From contig CAVTVA010000003.1 in the NCBI GenBank assembly GCA_963738185.1, positions 3,038,001 to 3,102,000 of the forward strand: 64,000 nt of DNA, written 5' to 3'. This DNA is from AP-15 sp963738185 (GTDB lineage Bacteria; Pseudomonadota; Alphaproteobacteria; ATCC43930; CGMCC-115725). Below, in pieces: positions 28,843-38,455 of this stretch. Within the stretch, counting starts at the first letter, position 1, and the number at the start of each line of letters is the position of its first letter. Below the pieces are notes generated by a model. It worked only from the letters and a program-made list of their open reading frames with translations. It was not told the origin of the DNA and did no database searches. A program made the translations under genes and the position numbers.

Positions 28843-30167
28843 TTAGCTCGACACCTCCGGCTTCCAGCGCTCGGTGCGGAAGAGGCCGCGTTCAAAGGCG
28901 AGGTATTCGTACTTGCTCATTACCGGCTTGAAGTCGGCGAGTATTTGCCTGGCCGGCTCGGCGTCGCCGTAGAGCAGGTCGATCGCAGTCATCGCCAGCA
29001 GCTTGGCCGGTGTCAGATAGGTGTGCTCCGGCTCGTTGATGCGAAAGTCGGCGCCGTGCGTCTTGCCGCGCGCGGAGGCGACGTAAGGATGGATGACCGG
29101 CTTCATATGCGCGATGTCGCCCATATCGGTGGAGCCGGTGCGGTGGCCGCCGATATCGAATGAGCCCGGGCCGAACATCGCCTCGACATTGCCGCCGAAC
29201 AGTTCGCCCATCGCGCGGTTGTTGCGCTGGGGCAGGTAGCCGGGGATCGTGTTGATCTCGACCTCGGCGCCCATCGCCATCGCGCCGGGCTTCAGACACC
29301 GGTCGACTTTCATGTTCGCGTCGAGGATCGCCTCGCGCGAGCCGCCGCGCACGAAAGTCTCCATATGCACCTCGGCCGGGACGACGCTGACCGCATCGCC
29401 GCCCCTGGTGATGATCGGGTGGGAGCGGATCGTGTCTTTCTCCCAGAAGCTTTCGCGCTGCGCGTGGATCGCGTTCAACGCCAGCATCGCCGCGGAGAGT
29501 GCGTTGATGCCGAGCTGCGGCGCGCCGCCGGCGTGGCTGGCGCGACCGAAAAAGCGGATCTGCTTGACCAGTGCCCCGTTCGAGCTGTCGGCGATGTAGG
29601 AGCGCTTCGTCATCTGGTCGTGCGACCCGACATGGATCATCATCGCCATGTCGATGTCGTCGAAATGTTCCTTGGCGACGAGCTCGGGCTTGCCCAAGAG
29701 AAACTCGATCTCGCCGCGCTCCTTGCGGCGCAGGCGCTCCTCGACATCGATGAACTCCTCGGCCGGGACGGCGAAGAGGATCAATTCACCCGCGAGGTGC
29801 TCGGCCGCGCCGATCTCCGCGAGGCCCATCGCGACACCGAGCATGCCGGCGACCTGGGCGTTGTGGCCGCAGCTGTGCGCTGCGCCGGTGTGCGGATCGG
29901 CGAGCGGATGGTCGGAGGTCCGCAGGCTGTCCAATTCGCCGAGGACGGCAAGGCGCGGGCCAGGCGCTTGCCGCGTAGGCGGCCCTTGACCCCGGTCAGG
30001 GCGAGGCCGATCTGCGGCTTGAGCCCGAGCGCGCGCATCTTGTCGGCGACAAGCGCGGCGGTCTTGTCCTCGTTGAAGCCGGTCTCCGGATGGTGGAGGA
30101 TCCTCTCACCCAATTCGATGATCTCGTTGCCTTGGCGGTCGATCGCCTCGCACGCCGCGCGCTTCAA
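28843..30167 (-). CDS. M20-family amidohydrolase, aminobenzoyl-glutamate/amidohydrolase type (1-nt frameshift)
   Basis: A zinc peptidase-like hydrolase, about 441 aa when corrected. N-terminal ERILHHPETGFNEDKTAALV, metal site AHSCGHNAQVAGMLG, catalytic Glu in AVPAEEFIDVEER, and the dimerisation-domain signature RASHAGGAPQLGINAL; the last zinc ligand is probably in DMGDIAHMKPVIHPYVA. The frame changes near 29955, where one base is missing between KGRLRGK and GPRLAVLGELDSLR. The start is uncertain: TTG 30167 is the first in frame, while an ATG at about 30188 would need another shift. It would hydrolyse an amide such as p-aminobenzoyl-glutamate or an N-acyl amino acid. Confidence 0.8.
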
Positions 30168-30520
30168 TTCGTCCTTGCTGGTATGCCATGCCGGTTCCTG
30201 TGTCGCCGCTCGGATCGCCCGTGTCCGTGGGTCTCTAGCTCCCAGATTCGGCCGGAGGTCAAGGGCTTCGAAACCGATAGGTATGACGGCTTGCCATCAT
30301 CCGACCGCCGGGCTCGGGTCGGCGCCAGCCGCCATCCTCGCATGTTTGCTTTCCGGCGCATCGTCGCCAATCGACGCCAGGGTCGGGTATCGCGCTCGGC
30401 CTCGGCGGCGGCCTGAGGTGTACACCAGCGCACCATAAACCTCGACCGGATCGCACCGTGCTGCGAGAATGAAGGCAGCACGAACGCAGTCCCGCGCTTC
30501 AACCTCGCTGCCGCGAAGCA
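30168..30520. other. Divergent intergenic region, no gene recognised
   Basis: 353 bases between the M20 hydrolase and the BtuF-like gene. Some long frames exist but their products are Arg/Pro-rich and lack ribosome sites. It probably holds the divergent promoters; no clear operator was found. Confidence 0.45.
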
Positions 30521-31339
30521 ATGTTTCCGCCGGAACGGATCGTTTGCCTGACCGAAGAAACTGTCGAGACGCTTTACCTGCTGGGCGAGCAGGACCGCAT
30601 TGTCGGGATTTCCGGCTATGGCGTCCGCCCGCCCGAGGCGCGACATGATAAGCCGCGGGTCTCGGCCTTCACGTCCGCGAATGTCGGGAAGATCCTCGAC
30701 TTGCGGCCCGACCTTGTTCTCAGCTTTTCCGATCTGCAGGCCGATATCGTCGCGGCGCTGATCCGCCAGGGCGTCGCCGTGCACGCCTTCAACCAGCGCA
30801 CGATCGGCGAAATCCTCGACATGATCCGGCTGTTGGGAGCACTCGTCGGCGCTGGCGACCGGGCGGAGCGGCTGGCCGAGGATCTCGAAACCGGTATCGC
30901 CGAGGCCCGGCGGCACGCAAAGCAGCTGCGGCAGCGATTGCGGGTCTACTTCGAGGAATGGGACGAGCCGATGATTTCGGGCATCGCCTGGGTGTCGGAG
31001 CTGATCGGTGCCGCCGGCGGCACCGACATCTTTGCCGATCGGGCGACCGGCAAGTCGGCGAAGGAGCGGATGGTCACGGCCGAGGAGGTCATCGCCCGCC
31101 GCCCCGACATCATCATCGGCTCGTGGTGCGGCAAGAAATTCCGGCCCGAGAAGGTTGCCACCCGCCAGGGCTTCGGAGAGATACCGGCGGTGCGGAACGG
31201 CGCGCTGTACGAAATCAAGTCGCCGCTGATCCTGCAGCCGGGACCGGCCGCCTTGACGGACGGACTGAAGGCGCTTCAGGGCATCATAGAGCGAGTTGGA
31301 GGGAAGACCGCGGCAATGTCGTTAGCGGAGCGAGGATAA
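30521..31339 (+). CDS. BtuF-like cobalamin-binding protein without signal peptide
   Basis: A 272-aa protein with the helical-backbone binding fold of BtuF and siderophore-binding proteins: RIVCLTEETVETLYLLGEQD, FTSANVGKILDLRPDLVLSF, and the C-terminal domain VSELIGAAGGTDIFADRATG then RPDIIIGSWCGKK. No signal peptide precedes PPERIVCL, so it appears cytoplasmic, as in a known subgroup annotated as cobalamin-binding proteins; its role there is unclear. ATG 30521 is used because no export signal is coded upstream. The stop overlaps the GFA gene start (TAATG). Confidence 0.78.
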   Translation: MFPPERIVCLTEETVETLYLLGEQDRIVGISGYGVRPPEARHDKPRVSAFTSANVGKILDLRPDLVLSFSDLQADIVAALIRQGVAVHAFNQRTIGEILDMIRLLGALVGAGDRAERLAEDLETGIAEARRHAKQLRQRLRVYFEEWDEPMISGIAWVSELIGAAGGTDIFADRATGKSAKERMVTAEEVIARRPDIIIGSWCGKKFRPEKVATRQGFGEIPAVRNGALYEIKSPLILQPGPAALTDGLKALQGIIERVGGKTAAMSLAERG

Positions 31340-31791
31340 TGCTGGAACAACGCGAGGGCGGCTGCCACTGCGGGCGGGTGCGCTTTCGGGCGCAAATTGA
31401 TCTGGATTTGCTGTCGCAGTGCAACTGCTCGATCTGCATGAAGAAGGGCATCCTTCACCTGCCGGTCGCGGTTGAGGATTTCGAACTGGTGCAGGGCCAG
31501 AATGCGCTGACTGTCTACACCTTTGGCACCGGCGTGGCGCAGCACAGCTTCTGCTCGCATTGCGGCATGCACGCCTTTTACATCCCGCGGTCGCAGCCGG
31601 ACCGGATCACGGTCAACGCGCGCTGTCTCGACGGCATCGGCGGGCCGAGCCTAAAGCCCACCCGGTTTTTCGACGGGCGCCATTGGGAAGAGGCGCAGCG
31701 CCGTCGCATCGCCGACGGAGGCCATGTACCGCCCGACGGATTGAACGGTGCGGCGACATTGCAAAGCATCCTCGATCGCGCGCCGGCGTAG
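31339..31791 (+). CDS. GFA-family (CENP-V/GFA domain) protein
   Basis: A 150-aa zinc protein of the glutathione-dependent formaldehyde-activating-enzyme family. The Cys ligands are visible: GGCHCGRVRF, CNCSICMKKG and FCSHCGMHAFYIPRS. In the family these bind two zinc ions, and some members add glutathione to aldehydes. It is translationally coupled to the BtuF-like gene. The actual substrate is not evident. Confidence 0.88.
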   Translation: MLEQREGGCHCGRVRFRAQIDLDLLSQCNCSICMKKGILHLPVAVEDFELVQGQNALTVYTFGTGVAQHSFCSHCGMHAFYIPRSQPDRITVNARCLDGIGGPSLKPTRFFDGRHWEEAQRRRIADGGHVPPDGLNGAATLQSILDRAPA

Positions 31792-31829
31792 CCGCTCGCA
31801 GTTAGTGTCCAGCAAGGAGGGAGACCACC

Positions 31830-32273
31830 ATGGCGCAGACAATCGCCGTCGAGCGGGTCGATCATATCGGCATTCGGGTGCGTGATCTCGACCGCGCCCT
31901 CGCCTTCTACGGCGTGCTCGGGTTCGAGCTGGTGCGCCGGGCCAAGGGCGACGACGTCGCGATCGTCCGCAACGAGCAGGGGGTCGAGCTCAATCTCGTG
32001 TTCAACGCCGATGCCGGCGACCCGGCCGCCAACATCCTTATGGACATCGTCGAGAAATTCCCCGGCTACACGCATATCGCGCTGCGCGTCACCTCGATCC
32101 CGGCAACGATCGCGGCGCTGAAGGCGAACGATATCGCGATCACGCAGGGCCCGGTCAGCTTCGGGGAGGCGGGGCACGTCTCGGTGTTCATCCGCGACCC
32201 CGACCGAAACGTCATCGAACTGCGCGGTCGCGACCAGCGTGAGGTCGAGGGCGTCGTTCGCTACGTTTCGTAA
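31830..32273 (+). CDS. VOC family protein, glyoxalase I-like
   Basis: A 147-aa VOC protein. The metal positions fit His12 (ERVDHIGIRVRDL), His in YTHIALRVTS and Glu in DPDRNVIELRG. ATG 31830 follows AAGGAGGGAG. It may be cotranscribed with the GFA gene 38 bases upstream, and the pair could handle reactive aldehydes, which is an inference from context only. Confidence 0.84.
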   Translation: MAQTIAVERVDHIGIRVRDLDRALAFYGVLGFELVRRAKGDDVAIVRNEQGVELNLVFNADAGDPAANILMDIVEKFPGYTHIALRVTSIPATIAALKANDIAITQGPVSFGEAGHVSVFIRDPDRNVIELRGRDQREVEGVVRYVS

Positions 32274-32325
32274 CGGCCTGCGCCTCGTCTTCCGAGCTTT
32301 CTGATCAGTCCACTTCTCGGGCCGC

Positions 32326-33171
32326 TTAAATCTCGAGATAGCCCGGGCCGATCCAGCCGGTGTCTTCTCCCGGATAACCCAGCTGCGCCGAGAGGAGTCT
32401 CACGCCGTGCGTCTGCGTCGCTAGGCTCCAATGGTGGTGACCGAAGATCCATGCGGCGGCGCCGGCCGCGGACGCGGCCTCCAACAAATCGTCGCAATCG
32501 GAGCAGAAGGCGGGCCCCAGTTCATTGGGCCCGTGGCCGGGATGACGAGCGGCGGAGTGCGGCACGTGATGCGTTACGACGAGCGTCGGCCCGTCTGCCG
32601 GCTCGGTGAGCTTCCGCAGGAGCCACGTCCGCGAGAGCTTATGCTCCGCCAAGGCATCGACGGGGGAGAAAAAGCCCGAGCCCTCGCTGCGGCGGATCAG
32701 GCGATGGTCGTAAATTTCCCGTTCGGCCGCGGTCATCGCCGCCGCGGGATCGCCGGCGACGGCGTAATCCGTCCACAGCGTCGCCCAGAGAATCCGCAAC
32801 GGTGCGCCGCCTCGTGCGATCGATGCCTCGCCCCTGTCGAGCACCGTCACCGTCCGATCGCCCGCAGCGAGCAATGCGGCGCGATCCTCTCGAAAGCAGC
32901 CGCGATAATATTCGTGGTTTCCGGGCACCAGGACGACACCGCACCCGTGAAAGTCGGCTGCTTGGCGCGCGTAGGAGAGCGGCGACACATTCCGTGTCGA
33001 GTGGACCCGACCGATATCGCCCGCGAGTATCAGCAGACCCGCCGCCCTGACGAAATTCGACAATTCGGGGCCAAAGCCAAGCGGCAGGGTATCTCTCCAC
33101 GGCGCGGCTGGCTGACTTTCCCGGATTTCGATATGCACGTCGCTGAGATAGACGATTCGCATGGCGGTCAT
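32326..33171 (-). CDS. Metallophosphoesterase
   Basis: A 281-aa calcineurin-like phosphoesterase with all five motif blocks: YLSDVHIE, LAGDIGRV, VPGNHEYYRG, VTHHVPHSA and FGHHHWS. These place two metal ions for hydrolysis of phosphodiesters or monoesters. ATG 33171 has GGGAG three bases upstream; an alternative ATG lies three codons later. The substrate is unknown. It is convergent with the VOC gene and follows the LysR gene on the same strand. Confidence 0.86.
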   Translation of the reverse strand: MTAMRIVYLSDVHIEIRESQPAAPWRDTLPLGFGPELSNFVRAAGLLILAGDIGRVHSTRNVSPLSYARQAADFHGCGVVLVPGNHEYYRGCFREDRAALLAAGDRTVTVLDRGEASIARGGAPLRILWATLWTDYAVAGDPAAAMTAAEREIYDHRLIRRSEGSGFFSPVDALAEHKLSRTWLLRKLTEPADGPTLVVTHHVPHSAARHPGHGPNELGPAFCSDCDDLLEAASAAGAAAWIFGHHHWSLATQTHGVRLLSAQLGYPGEDTGWIGPGYLEI

Positions 33172-33269
33172 TCGCTCCCGATCCGTCAGCTGAGAGGCAG
33201 CACGCGCGAGAGGATCCGGCCAGCTATGGGCATTGTCGGTTGTGGGCGTCGAGCCTTCTCCGATTCGTC

Positions 33270-34187
33270 TCACTCATGGCGATCAGCCGAGAGACCCCCG
33301 CGATAGCGCAGCGCTTCGACGAGCAGGGTGAAGGCCGGCGTCGGCTGCCGCCGGCTCGGGTAGTAGAGGTGGTAGCCCGAATAGGGCAGGCACCAGTCGT
33401 CGAGCACCCGCTTGAGGCGGCCCCTGCCGAGATGGGGTTGCGCCAGGCCTTCGGGCACATAGGCCAGGCCCAATCCGGCCAGAGCGGCGTTCAGCATCTG
33501 GGCGGTCGTATTGTAGGTGAGCTGGCCCTCGACCCGCACGCGAAGGTCGCGGCCATCTTTCTCGAACTCCCAGGCATACAATCCGCCATGCGTCGGCAGG
33601 CGCAAGGTGATGCAGTTGTGATCGATCAGGTCCTGCGGTTTCTCCGGTTGCGGCCGCGTCTTGAAGTATGACGGAGATCCGACGACCGCCATGCGCAGGT
33701 CCGGCCCGATGCGCACGGCGATCATGTCCTTTGCCACCTGCTCGCCGCTGCGGACGCCGGCATCGAAGCGCTCGGTGACGATGTCGGTCAGGCCGTAGTC
33801 GACGACGATCTCGACCTTGATGTCGGGATAGGCCGGCAGCAGCTTCGCCAATTTCGGCAGCAGGATCACGTCGGCGGCGTATTCGGTCGCGGTGATCCGG
33901 ATGGTGCCGGCGGGCTTGTCCCGAAACTTGCTGACGGCGGCAAGCTCGGCCTCGATCTCCTCGAAGCGCGGCGCGATCGTGTGCAGCAGGCGCTCGCCGA
34001 CTTGCGTCGGCGCGACGCTGCGGGTCGTGCGGGTCAACAGCCGCAGCCCCAAACGCTCTTCCAGACCGCGGATGGTGTGGCTGAGGGCCGACTGCGACAC
34101 CCCGAGCCTGGCGGCGGCCTTCGTAAAGCTCCGTTCCTGTCCGACGGCCAGGAAGGCCACGAGGTCGTTCAGATTTCCGAGCGGCAT
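33270..34187 (-). CDS. LysR-family transcriptional regulator
   Basis: A 305-aa regulator with an N-terminal winged helix (SFTKAAARLGVSQSALSHTI, RTTRSVAPTQVGERLL) and a substrate-binding domain with the GRxDAGVR-like ERFDAGVRSGEQV. It belongs to the group near DmlR/PgrR-type regulators. It is transcribed divergently from the MFS exporter gene 130 bases away, which is the expected target; its inducer is unknown. Confidence 0.93.
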   Translation of the reverse strand: MPLGNLNDLVAFLAVGQERSFTKAAARLGVSQSALSHTIRGLEERLGLRLLTRTTRSVAPTQVGERLLHTIAPRFEEIEAELAAVSKFRDKPAGTIRITATEYAADVILLPKLAKLLPAYPDIKVEIVVDYGLTDIVTERFDAGVRSGEQVAKDMIAVRIGPDLRMAVVGSPSYFKTRPQPEKPQDLIDHNCITLRLPTHGGLYAWEFEKDGRDLRVRVEGQLTYNTTAQMLNAALAGLGLAYVPEGLAQPHLGRGRLKRVLDDWCLPYSGYHLYYPSRRQPTPAFTLLVEALRYRGGLSADRHE

Positions 34188-34316
34188 TGATGATCCCAGC
34201 TCATAAATCCATGCCGATATTACCGGCTAATCTCGGCGCAGGGGACCTCCCAGATGGTCGGGCGAGCTGGCGCCCGAGCGCGGGCCGGCCAGGAAGAGCG
34301 GCAAGGAAAGATCCGA

Positions 34317-35671
34317 ATGTCGGGCACAACGAGCCGAGTTTCCGCGCCGGCAACGGCGGCGGCAGCGGCCCGCGCTGCTGCCGCTGATAGCGGTCGTTCT
34401 GGTGCTGTTTCTGATCACCGGTTTGGCGATACCGGCGCTGCCATTGCATGTGCTTCAGCAACTGAGGCTGGGCACCTTCGTCGTCGGCCTCGTCTCCGGC
34501 AGCCAGTTCGGGGCATCGCTGGTTTCGCGGATCTGGTCGGGCCGCTACGCCGACCGGCGCGGCGCCAAGCGCGCGGTCGTCGCCGGGCTGGGCGCGGCGA
34601 CTGCTGCGGGGCTGCTCTACATCCTGTCGCTCCGGTTCCTGGACGCGCCGCTGACGTCGGTCGTGATCCTCCTGCTCGGCCGCGCGCTGCTCGGCGGCGC
34701 GGAAAGCTTCGTCATCACCGGCGCGGTGACTTGGGGCCTCGGCCTCGTCGATGCGCAAAACGCGGGAAAGGTCATCGCCTGGCTCGGGACGGCGCTCTAC
34801 GCGGCGTTTGCCGTCGGCGCCCCCGCCGGAACCGCCCTCTATGCCGGCCCATGGGCTCTTCGCGATCGGGCTGGCCACGACGCTCGGGCCGCTCGCGGTG
34901 TTGCCGCTGAACCTGCGGCTGCGCTCCGTCCCGCCACTGCTGCGGCCCCAGCCTCGCCTGTCGATAGTGCTTGCCGCCGTCTCGGTGCCCGGGATCGGGC
35001 TGACCTTGAGCAGCCTCAGTTTCGGCGCGATCACGACCTTCGCGACGCTGCTATTTGCCGCCAGCGGGTGGACGCCGATCTGGCTCGGGATCACCGCGTT
35101 CGCGGCGGCGTTCATGGCGGCGCGAGTGGCGTTCGGCCACCTGCCGGACAGGATCGGCGGCGCCAAGGTGGCGTCGGTCTCGATCGTCATCGAAGCGGCC
35201 GGGCTGGGCCTGATATGGCTGGCGTCGTCGACCGGTGTCGCGTTTGCCGGCGCGGTGCTGACCGGCCTCGGCTACGCGCTTGTCTATCCGGGTCTCAGCG
35301 TCGAAGCCGTGCGCCGCGTCCCGCCGCAGAGCCGCGGGCTGGCGATGGGCGCCTATACGGCGTTCTTCGACCTGGGGATCGGGATCGCCAGCCCGGTATT
35401 GGGCCTGATCGCCGGCGGCGCCGGCCTCAAATCGGTATTTCTGGTGAGCGCGCTGATCGTTCTTTGCGCGATGGCGTTCGCGGTGCGACTTCTCTTCGCC
35501 GCGGCCGCTCAACCCGGGGCGCGGCAGCCTGAGATGTTGCAGGAGAAAGCCCATGGCTGCTTTCGATGCGGAAACGCTGCGGCAATTGCGCGAGGTGCGA
35601 GAGGTTTCGATCCGAACCGACAAGCACCCCAAGACCGCAGTCGTGATCTGGATCGTTGTCGCCGACGATGA
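34317..35671 (+). CDS. MFS transporter (frameshifted)
   Basis: A 12-helix major facilitator resembling YhhS-type drug exporters: GSQFGASLVSRIWSGRYADR (motif A) and LGRALLGGAESFVITG in the first half, GHLPDRIGGAKVASVSIVIE (second motif A) and LGYALVYPGLSVEAVRRVPP in the second. ATG 34317 follows AAGGAAAG and needs a frame change before TM1 (near 34365); an extra C at about 34848-34851 splits YAG from HGLFAIGLA. In the second-half frame the stop is at 35671, overlapping the next gene by 118 bases; a further indel near 35510 would end it at 35532, just before that gene's ribosome site, which is more natural. It is divergent from a LysR gene. Confidence 0.78.
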
Positions 35672-35915
35672 GGTCTTCGTGCGTTCGTGGCTCGGGGACA
35701 AAGGGCGATGGTACCGGGACCTCGCGGCGGGCGGGCCCGCCACATTGGAGTTCGCCGGGCGCCGGCTCGAGGTGCAGGCGTTCCCGGCGGGGGACGCCGC
35801 TTCGATCGCTCGGGCGAGCGCCGAGTTTCTGCGGAAATACCAGCCGAGCACGCATGCGCCGGAGATGGTGCGCTCCGAGATCCTGTCGACCACGTTGCGC
35901 CTCGGGCCGCGATAG
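35553..35915 (+). CDS. DUF2255 family protein
   Basis: A 120-aa protein with the DUF2255 pattern IRTDKHPKTAVVIWIVVAD, VFVRSWLGDKGRWYRDLAAG, which resembles the flavin-reductase-like split barrel of pyridoxamine-oxidase relatives. Its function is unknown; ligand binding (F420 or FMN) is possible. ATG 35553 follows CAGGAGAAAGCCC. Confidence 0.82.
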   Translation: MAAFDAETLRQLREVREVSIRTDKHPKTAVVIWIVVADDEVFVRSWLGDKGRWYRDLAAGGPATLEFAGRRLEVQAFPAGDAASIARASAEFLRKYQPSTHAPEMVRSEILSTTLRLGPR

Positions 35916-35935
35916 TCGGGTGGAAGGATCGGTCC

Positions 35936-36631
35936 ATGAAGCCGCACGTGATCTGCCACATGGTGGCGAGCCTCGATGGCCGGATCTTGACGAGCCGGTG
36001 GCGCCCCGAAGACACGCGCCGCAGAGACCTGTTCGAGCGGCTGCACGAGCAACTCGCGGTCGACGCCTGGCTCGTCGGCCGGGTAACCGGTCAGGAATAC
36101 GCCAGGAAGGACGGCTATCCGGACCACGCCGACCAGCGCTATCCCAGGGAACCTTGGTTCGCCCGGCGCGACGCAGCGGCGTACGGCGTCGTGCTCGACG
36201 CGCACGGCAAGATCGCGTGGGGCCGTGGCGACATCGGCGGCGATCCGATTGTCGTCGTGCTCAGCGAAGGTGTCTCCGACGCGCATCTCGCCGGGCTGCG
36301 GCAGGATGGCGTCTCCCACATCTTCGCCGGCGAGCGCGAGCTCGATCTCGGGCGCGCGCTCGACACCCTGCACCACGAGCTGGGTATCAAGCGGTTGGAG
36401 GTGAACGGCGGCGGCGTCACGAACGGCGCCTTCCTGCGTGCCGGCCTGATCGACGAGATCAGCCTGGCGATTTTTCCGGCCGTCGATGGTGCCAAAGGCG
36501 CGCCCTGCGTCTTCGACTCCGGCGATGCGGCCGCCGGCGCGGCAGCGCCGCTGCGCGCCGTGACACTGGAATCCAGCGAGGTGCTGGAAGGCGGAGCGGT
36601 CTGGCTCCGCTACCGGGTTCAGAACCTTTGA
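35936..36631 (+). CDS. RibD C-terminal/dihydrofolate reductase-like protein
   Basis: A 231-aa protein of the RibD C-terminal domain family: MVASLDGRILTSRW near the N terminus and KRLEVNGGGVTNGAFLRAGL with IDEISLAIFPAVDG in the C-terminal half, the NADPH-binding and substrate regions. It lacks a deaminase domain, so it is not a complete RibD and probably reduces another pterin-like or unrelated substrate. ATG 35936 lies 20 bases after the DUF2255 gene. Confidence 0.85.
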   Translation: MKPHVICHMVASLDGRILTSRWRPEDTRRRDLFERLHEQLAVDAWLVGRVTGQEYARKDGYPDHADQRYPREPWFARRDAAAYGVVLDAHGKIAWGRGDIGGDPIVVVLSEGVSDAHLAGLRQDGVSHIFAGERELDLGRALDTLHHELGIKRLEVNGGGVTNGAFLRAGLIDEISLAIFPAVDGAKGAPCVFDSGDAAAGAAAPLRAVTLESSEVLEGGAVWLRYRVQNL

Positions 36632-36714
36632 AGCACCTGGTCCGCGTGCCGCCGTCAAGCTTGAGCAGGGCGCCCGGAGCGCCCTTTGTATTGGCTCAGT
36701 GAGGGACAAGTCTG

Positions 36715-37122
36715 ATGGAAATCAAACGCAGTGGTTCGCAGGCTTCGATAGAGGGACCCGCGGAATGGTTCACCGGTGGCGTCCGGATCGATCCGCTCTT
36801 CCCGGCGGCCGATCCCTCCCGTGTCTCGGCCGCGCTGGTGACGTTCGAGCCGGGCGCCCGCACCGCCTGGCATACCCATCCGCTCGGCCAGAGATTGATC
36901 GTCACCGCCGGCTGCGGCTGGGTGCAGTGCTCGGGGGCGCTGAAGCGTGAGATCCGCGCCGGCGACGTGGTCGTGTGCGCGCCGGGCGAGAAGCACTGGC
37001 ACGGCGCGACGGCAACCACCGGGATGAGCCATATTGCCATCCAGGAAGCGCTCGATGGCAAGGTCGTCGATTGGCTGGAGAAGGTCACTGACGCGGACTA
37101 TCTGGCCGCGCCGTCGCAATAG
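36715..37122 (+). CDS. Cupin-domain protein
   Basis: A 135-aa single-cupin protein: FEPGARTAWHTHPLGQRLIV supplies the His-x-His and Gln/Glu of motif 1, and GEKHWHGATAT the motif 2 His. It resembles cupins that act beside carboxymuconolactone-decarboxylase-like or oxidoreductase genes. Its reaction is unknown. ATG 36715 has GAGGGACAAGTCTG upstream. Confidence 0.86.
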   Translation: MEIKRSGSQASIEGPAEWFTGGVRIDPLFPAADPSRVSAALVTFEPGARTAWHTHPLGQRLIVTAGCGWVQCSGALKREIRAGDVVVCAPGEKHWHGATATTGMSHIAIQEALDGKVVDWLEKVTDADYLAAPSQ

Positions 37123-37154
37123 GCGGCCGGGCGGGTATCCCCGTTCGCATCGCA

Positions 37155-37526
37155 ATGGAAACTGCAATGACGTGGCCGCGTATCGGGGATCTAGCGGAGC
37201 AGCAGGTCCTCCATCTGACGACGATCGGGCGGCGGACGGGTTTGCCGCGGGAGATCGAGATCTGGTTCGTGGTCTGCGGCGAGCGTTTCTACCTGTTCGC
37301 CGAAACTCGCGAAGCTGCCGGCTGGGTCAAGAACGTCAGGAGCAATCCGAAGGTCACGGTCAGGATCGCAGGCCGGCAAATCGGCGCGACGGCGCGCGTG
37401 CTCGACCGTGACGCCGATCGCCCGCTGTGGGACCGGGTCGCTGCCATCGCCGATCGCAAATACGGGTGGGGCGACGGGCTGCCGGTGGAAATCACCCCGC
37501 TTCCGAACCCAACGGTCCGAGCTTGA
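37155..37526 (+). CDS. Deazaflavin-dependent nitroreductase (Ddn)/PNPOx-like protein
   Basis: A 123-aa split-barrel protein: LTTIGRRTGLPREIEIWFVV and GWVKNVRSNPKVTVRIAGRQ are the signature of the F420H2-dependent Ddn family, also called nitroreductase/quinone reductase family. Together with the LLM enzymes in the window this hints at F420 use, but FMN-binding homologues exist. It lies 32 bases after the cupin gene. Confidence 0.82.
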   Translation: METAMTWPRIGDLAEQQVLHLTTIGRRTGLPREIEIWFVVCGERFYLFAETREAAGWVKNVRSNPKVTVRIAGRQIGATARVLDRDADRPLWDRVAAIADRKYGWGDGLPVEITPLPNPTVRA

Positions 37527-37564
37527 ATGACGACCATCGAATGCTGCCTCCGACCGGGTACTCG

Positions 37565-38128
37565 TCAAGCCGCGGCGCGGAACGGATAAAGAAGCAAACG
37601 TCGGTACCCGCCTTGCATCATCGTAAAGCCGAGCCTTGTCAGGCGAACGATACGGTCTCGGAGATCGTGGGTCTTCCAGCCGCGCTTCGGTACGCGCTCG
37701 GTGCCGAAGAGAGCCGTGGCGATCTCGCGGTAGCTGGCGCTGTCGAGCCGCGCGTCGAGCGCGCGAAGTGCGAGCACGAGGCGGTCACGCCGCGGCGCCG
37801 GCAATCCCGCCAGCTCGCGACCCGGGGTGCCGCCGGCTAGCCCGCGCCATAGCCGCAGCGCGGCGGCGGCGCGAACTTCGAACAGCCGGTCGAGCGGCAG
37901 CAAGACGCAAGCGGTCTCGTTGCCGGGATCGTCGACCAGGTGAATGCGATGCAAACTGCCCCGGAGCGCGACCAGACGCTCGGGTCCAGCCTCGGCGAAG
38001 ACTCGGCCAAGATGGGCGGCGATCCGCACGCCAGGGGCGGCAAGATCCCAGGGGAGCGGTGCGACGGCGATGACGCTCGGTAGCGCCTGCGCGGTCCACA
38101 ACACGGGGCGCGCGTCGGCATCATTCAT
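37565..38128 (-). CDS. DUF2285 domain protein (ICE-associated)
   Basis: A 187-aa protein. The C-terminal half, SASYREIATALFGTERVPKR, DLRDRIVRLTRLGFTMMQGG, YRRLLL, is DUF2285, found in alphaproteobacterial integrative elements beside regulator and integrase genes. It probably binds DNA as an element regulator; this is inferred from the HTH-like C terminus and context. ATG 38128 overlaps the end of the DUF6499 gene. No integrase follows, so the element is incomplete here. Confidence 0.82.
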   Translation of the reverse strand: MNDADARPVLWTAQALPSVIAVAPLPWDLAAPGVRIAAHLGRVFAEAGPERLVALRGSLHRIHLVDDPGNETACVLLPLDRLFEVRAAAALRLWRGLAGGTPGRELAGLPAPRRDRLVLALRALDARLDSASYREIATALFGTERVPKRGWKTHDLRDRIVRLTRLGFTMMQGGYRRLLLYPFRAAA

Positions 38129-38336
38129 GGGCGTCGGGAAATCGCACGCCCCAGCGCCGCGCGAACCCGTCGAGGTCGTCGGCGCTGAGGGCCCCCCGCT
38201 GGGCAGCCAGTTCGAGCCTTCGGCGGTCGCGCTGGAACGCGCTGTTGCGGCGCAGGAACTCCCAGGCGAAGCCCGGCGCATCGAGGGAGCGCAGATGCTC
38301 GTAAGCGGCGGGCGAGCGCCAATCGGCCCCGGGCAT
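38121..38336 (-). CDS. DUF6499 small regulator-like protein (ICE-associated)
   Basis: A 71-aa protein: DWRSPAAYEHLRSLDAPGFA, WEFLRRNSAFQRDRRRLE and FARRWGVRFPDAH match the short DUF6499/transcriptional-regulator-domain proteins encoded just before DUF2285 genes in ICEs. The start is ATG 38336. A strong inverted repeat lies immediately upstream and could be its control site. Confidence 0.82.
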   Translation of the reverse strand: MPGADWRSPAAYEHLRSLDAPGFAWEFLRRNSAFQRDRRRLELAAQRGALSADDLDGFARRWGVRFPDAHE

Positions 38337-38344
38337 GATTACTA

Positions 38345-38380
38345 CTTCCCCCAATCGCCGTACGTCGGCTTCGGGGGAAG
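38345..38380. promoter_or_regulatory. Inverted repeat upstream of the DUF6499 gene
   Basis: CTTCCCCC (38345-38352) and GGGGGAAG (38373-38380) form a perfect 8-bp stem around a 20-base, itself partly symmetric, loop (GCCGTACGTCGGC). It ends nine bases before the DUF6499 start, so an operator or attenuator is plausible. Confidence 0.5.
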
Positions 38381-38455
38381 ATTCGCTCGCGGTTGGCGTG
38401 AGCGCTACCAGCAGGCCGTGCAACGGCGGTTGCCGATCCGGCAAAGCACAAGGTT

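Noticed and set aside
30521..31339. Exported binding protein with missed signal peptide
   Set aside because: No hydrophobic leader is encoded in any frame shortly upstream of 30521, and cytoplasmic members of this subgroup are known.
35051..36709. 552-codon open frame on the minus strand
   Set aside because: Arg/Ala/Pro-rich shadow of the MFS, DUF2255 and RibD-like genes; no ribosome site or family resemblance.
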